From contig JBGAOB010000258.1 of assembly GCA_044222045.1 (NCBI GenBank), forward strand, positions 1-7,122: DNA of 7,122 nt, given 5' to 3'. Made by a program: the position numbers and the translations under genes. This document shows, piece after piece, positions 5,425-7,122 of this stretch (position 1 is its first letter; the number at the start of each line of letters is the position of its first letter). The notes beneath the pieces were generated by a model, which saw nothing but the letters and a program-made list of their open reading frames with translations, ran no database searches and was not told where the DNA came from. The stretch comes from JBGAMH01 sp044222045 (GTDB taxonomy: Bacteria; Eisenbacteria; RBG-16-71-46).

Positions 5425-6408
5425 CTACCGCTCGCGCCGCCCCGGATCGCGCGCCTGCTTCGCGCGCAGTTCCGCCGCCTTCGCCACCAGGCGCACGAAC
5501 TCGTCGCTGGCGCCGTCGTGCAGCGACGCGGCCGCGCTGCGCGCCACCGGCAGCACCGCGGACAGCTCGCTCTCCTTCGCCCAGTAGCTGCCGCGCAGGA
5601 TCTCGGCGAACTCCGCCGCCGCCGCGTCGCGGCGGAACGCGGGCGCCGCGCTCGCGAAGTTCGGCGCCAGCGCCGCCGCGTCGAAGCGCTGCGCGATCTC
5701 GCGCACCGCGGGCGCCCCGCCCGGTGCGTGGTCGGGCTTCGCCCAGCGCAGGCGCACGGTGGCGAGCGTGCCGCGCGTCACGCGCGGCGCCAGCTTGACC
5801 TCGTAGAGCGCGGTCACCTCGTGGCCCGCGCCGATCTCGCCCGCGTCGACCTTGTCGTTGCGGAAGTCGCGGTCGGCCACGTCGCGGTTCTCGAACCCGA
5901 GCAGCCGCCAGCGCAACACGCGGGTGGAGTCGAACTCGACCTGCACCTTGGCGTCCTTGGCGATCGTCTCGAGCGTGCCGTCGGCCTGGCCCACGAACAC
6001 GCGGCGCGCCTCGGCCAGGTCGTCGACGTACCAGTGGTTGCCGTCGCCCTGGTCGGCGAGCTGCTCCATGAGCACGTCGTTGTAGTTGCCCATGCCGAAG
6101 CCCACGGTGGTGAGCGCGATGCCGCGGTCGGCCTCGGTGCGCACGCGCGCGAGGATCGACTGCGGGCCGGTGGCGCCCACGTTGGCGACGCCGTCCGAGC
6201 ACAGCACGACGCGGTTGTTGCCGCCGGTGCGGAACGCCGCCCGCGCCATGTCGTAGCCCAGCCGCAGGCCGTCTTCGGTATTGGTCGCGCCCTCGGGGCG
6301 CAGCTGCTCGATCGCCGCGAGCACGCGGTCGCGGCCGCGCATCGCGCGCAGCCCCGCGGCAGGCGAGTCGTCGAAGCCGCCGTCGCCGAGGCGCACCGGT
6401 TCGAGCAC
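5425..6408 (-). CDS. C-terminal piece of the YfbK-type protein: distal vWA domain plus DUF3520-like domain
   Basis: The longest uninterrupted part of the broken gene, 327 codons counted from an in-frame GTG (6408) that is really an internal valine of VLEPVRL. It contains the MIDAS threonine region GATNTEDGLRLGYDMA (40-55), MIDAS aspartate in VLCSDGVANVG (68-78, D72), TTVGFGMGNYNDVLMEQLAD (100-119), IAKDAKVQVEFD (149-160), and the DUF3520 hallmark DAGEIGAGHEVTALYEVKL (188-206), followed by a helical Ala-rich end. About 15 residues around GGFDDSPAAGLRAM (11-23) look longer than the loop I expect in this family. No ribosome site precedes the GTG, so this is unlikely to be a separate gene. The stop is TAG. 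Confidence 0.85.
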   Translation of the reverse strand: MLEPVRLGDGGFDDSPAAGLRAMRGRDRVLAAIEQLRPEGATNTEDGLRLGYDMARAAFRTGGNNRVVLCSDGVANVGATGPQSILARVRTEADRGIALTTVGFGMGNYNDVLMEQLADQGDGNHWYVDDLAEARRVFVGQADGTLETIAKDAKVQVEFDSTRVLRWRLLGFENRDVADRDFRNDKVDAGEIGAGHEVTALYEVKLAPRVTRGTLATVRLRWAKPDHAPGGAPAVREIAQRFDAAALAPNFASAAPAFRRDAAAAEFAEILRGSYWAKESELSAVLPVARSAAASLHDGASDEFVRLVAKAAELRAKQARDPGRRER

Positions 6409-6755
6409 GCGCGCGCGTTGCCGAACACCACGATGCCCACGCGGTCGTCGGCGCGCAGCTGGTCGACCAGCACGCGCAGCGCGCGCTTGACCAGTTCGAG
6501 CCGGTCCTCGCGCGCCATCGAGCCGGAGACGTCGATCACGAACGTGAGCACCGTGCTCTTGCGCGCGCCTGGCGCCAGTTCGCGGCCTTGAGCCCGACGC
6601 GCAGCAGGTGATAGCCCGCGCCGAACGCCGACGGCGCGCCGTCCACGAGGATGCGGAAGTCCTCGTTCGCGAACGACGGGTAGCCCTGGCGGAAGTAGTT
6701 CACGCACTCCTCGACGCGCACGGCGTCGGCCGGCGGCAGCTGGTTCAGTTCCGAG

Positions 6756-7122
6756 GTAGCGGCGCACGACCGTGTACGACGCCGCGTCCACGTCGACGGC
6801 GAACGTCGACAGCGCGTCCTCGTCGGTCGCGACGAACGGGTTGACGCCGTAGTTCTGGAAGAACATCGAGTCGAACGCTTCGTCGTTGGGCAGCGCGGTG
6901 CCGCCCGTGGTGGGCACGACCGGCGGCATGGGCGCGGGCGTGCTCGGCGCGTTCGCGCCGGGCGCAACGGTGATCGCCTGCGGGCGGCCGTCGAACTGGC
7001 GCTGCACCTCGCCCTCGCGTCCGCCGCGGAAGTGGAGTTCGCCGCCCTGCGCGACCACGCCCGACTTTGCGGCTGCCGACCGCGAGAGGTTGTCCACCGG
7101 GATCTCGCGCAGTTTCTCGGCC
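6756..7122 (-). CDS. N-terminal piece of the YfbK-type protein with a TonB-plug-like motif (partial at right edge)
   Basis: This frame is open to the window edge, reading AEKLREIPVDNLSRS first, so the true start lies outside; a GTG at 7097 is probably internal. About 6985-7050 encode GELHFRGGREGEV followed by a DGRP turn. That closely resembles the plug-domain signature of TonB-dependent receptors ('GELHVRGGR..EV.Y.iDG'), here preceded by the usual 'L..iPVDNL' and a GVVAQGG segment. A Pro/Ala/Thr-rich linker follows, then FDSMFFQNYGVNPFVATDED and the vWA N-terminal domain. The plug-like region is usually fed by a carboxypeptidase-regulatory-like domain, expected just beyond the edge. The frame leaves the family sequence after RRYL at about 6756. 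Confidence 0.7.

Larger units (their letters stand above)
5425..7122 (-). pseudogene. YfbK-type von Willebrand factor A protein, broken by three frameshifts and cut by the right edge
   Basis: Minus-strand reading gives one coherent protein only if the frame is changed three times. From the right edge: plug-like motif, Pro-rich linker and start of the vWA N-terminal domain (DEDALSTFAVDVDAASYTVV, to about 6756). Then, in a second frame, SELNQLPPADAVRVEECVNY and LLRVGLKA (about 6755-6586). Back in the first frame comes RELAPGARKSTVLTF and the MIDAS motif DVSGSM (6516-6533), to about 6418. Finally, in a third frame, the rest of the vWA domain and the C-terminal domain run to TAG at 5425. Order vWA_N, vWA, DUF3520 is the architecture of E. 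coli YfbK and relatives. All MIDAS elements exist across the pieces (DxSxS, TNT, SDG). Shifts fall at about 6751-6756, in a CC run at 6584-6587 (one base missing), and in a CG repeat at 6410-6419. Preserved motifs suggest recent damage or sequence error. Role of the family is poorly defined; metal-dependent protein binding is typical of vWA domains. Confidence 0.8.

Noticed and set aside
4319..5587. 422-codon plus-strand frame covering the SnoaL-like gene
   Set aside because: Only its short VLAWEP...WSWR and WRRQEDGR parts are genuine, being frame-2 pieces of the frameshifted gene. The rest is Arg-rich shadow and it has no ribosome site.
1..7122. Search for CRISPR arrays, tRNA or rRNA genes, transposases, integrases and toxin-antitoxin pairs
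   Set aside because: No regularly spaced repeats, no cloverleaf with a CCA-type end, and no matching protein motifs were seen on either strand.

Overview
This is a very GC-rich bacterial window (well over two-thirds G+C by eye, with G or C at most third codon positions). Cleavable signal peptides, a TonB-plug-like motif and YfbK-type surface-protein architecture suggest a Gram-negative, probably environmental or metagenome-derived bacterium. Protein style resembles high-GC phyla such as Eisenbacteria, Gemmatimonadota or the former deltaproteobacteria, but no marker gene fixes the taxonomy.

Left part (1-1809, + strand): the C-terminal end of a uroporphyrinogen-decarboxylase-family protein runs in from the left edge. 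Two consecutive genes follow for small exported thioredoxin-fold (AhpC/TSA, redoxin-like) proteins. Both start sites are supported by strong Shine-Dalgarno sequences, the second with a TTG start. Both proteins lack the peroxidatic cysteine, so they look like a tandem pair of non-catalytic periplasmic redoxin-like paralogues. The 150-bp leader between them contains a 12-bp element complementary to the Shine-Dalgarno region of the second gene.

Middle (1820-4219): a long, nearly perfect hairpin separates convergent genes and is a good bidirectional terminator. On the minus strand lies an intact 778-residue soluble hybrid histidine kinase: helical N-terminus, PAS, GAF, HisKA, HATPase and C-terminal receiver. 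All catalytic motifs are present.

Right part (4220-7122): a 265-bp divergent intergenic region carries a perfect dyad. It leads to a + strand gene for a secreted protein with two SnoaL/DUF4440-like halves, then, convergently, a minus-strand YfbK-type von Willebrand A protein that runs off the right edge. Both are broken by frameshifts: at least seven in the first and three in the second, mostly at G runs or a CG repeat, with family motifs preserved across the breaks. The left 4.6 kb shows none. This points to sequence or assembly error in the right part, or very recent pseudogenes.

No pathway clearly links the genes. The shared theme is envelope and periplasmic proteins plus one cytoplasmic signalling kinase. 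No RNA gene, CRISPR array, insertion sequence or integrase was seen. The most interesting non-coding signal is the predicted Shine-Dalgarno-masking leader at 1116-1190.
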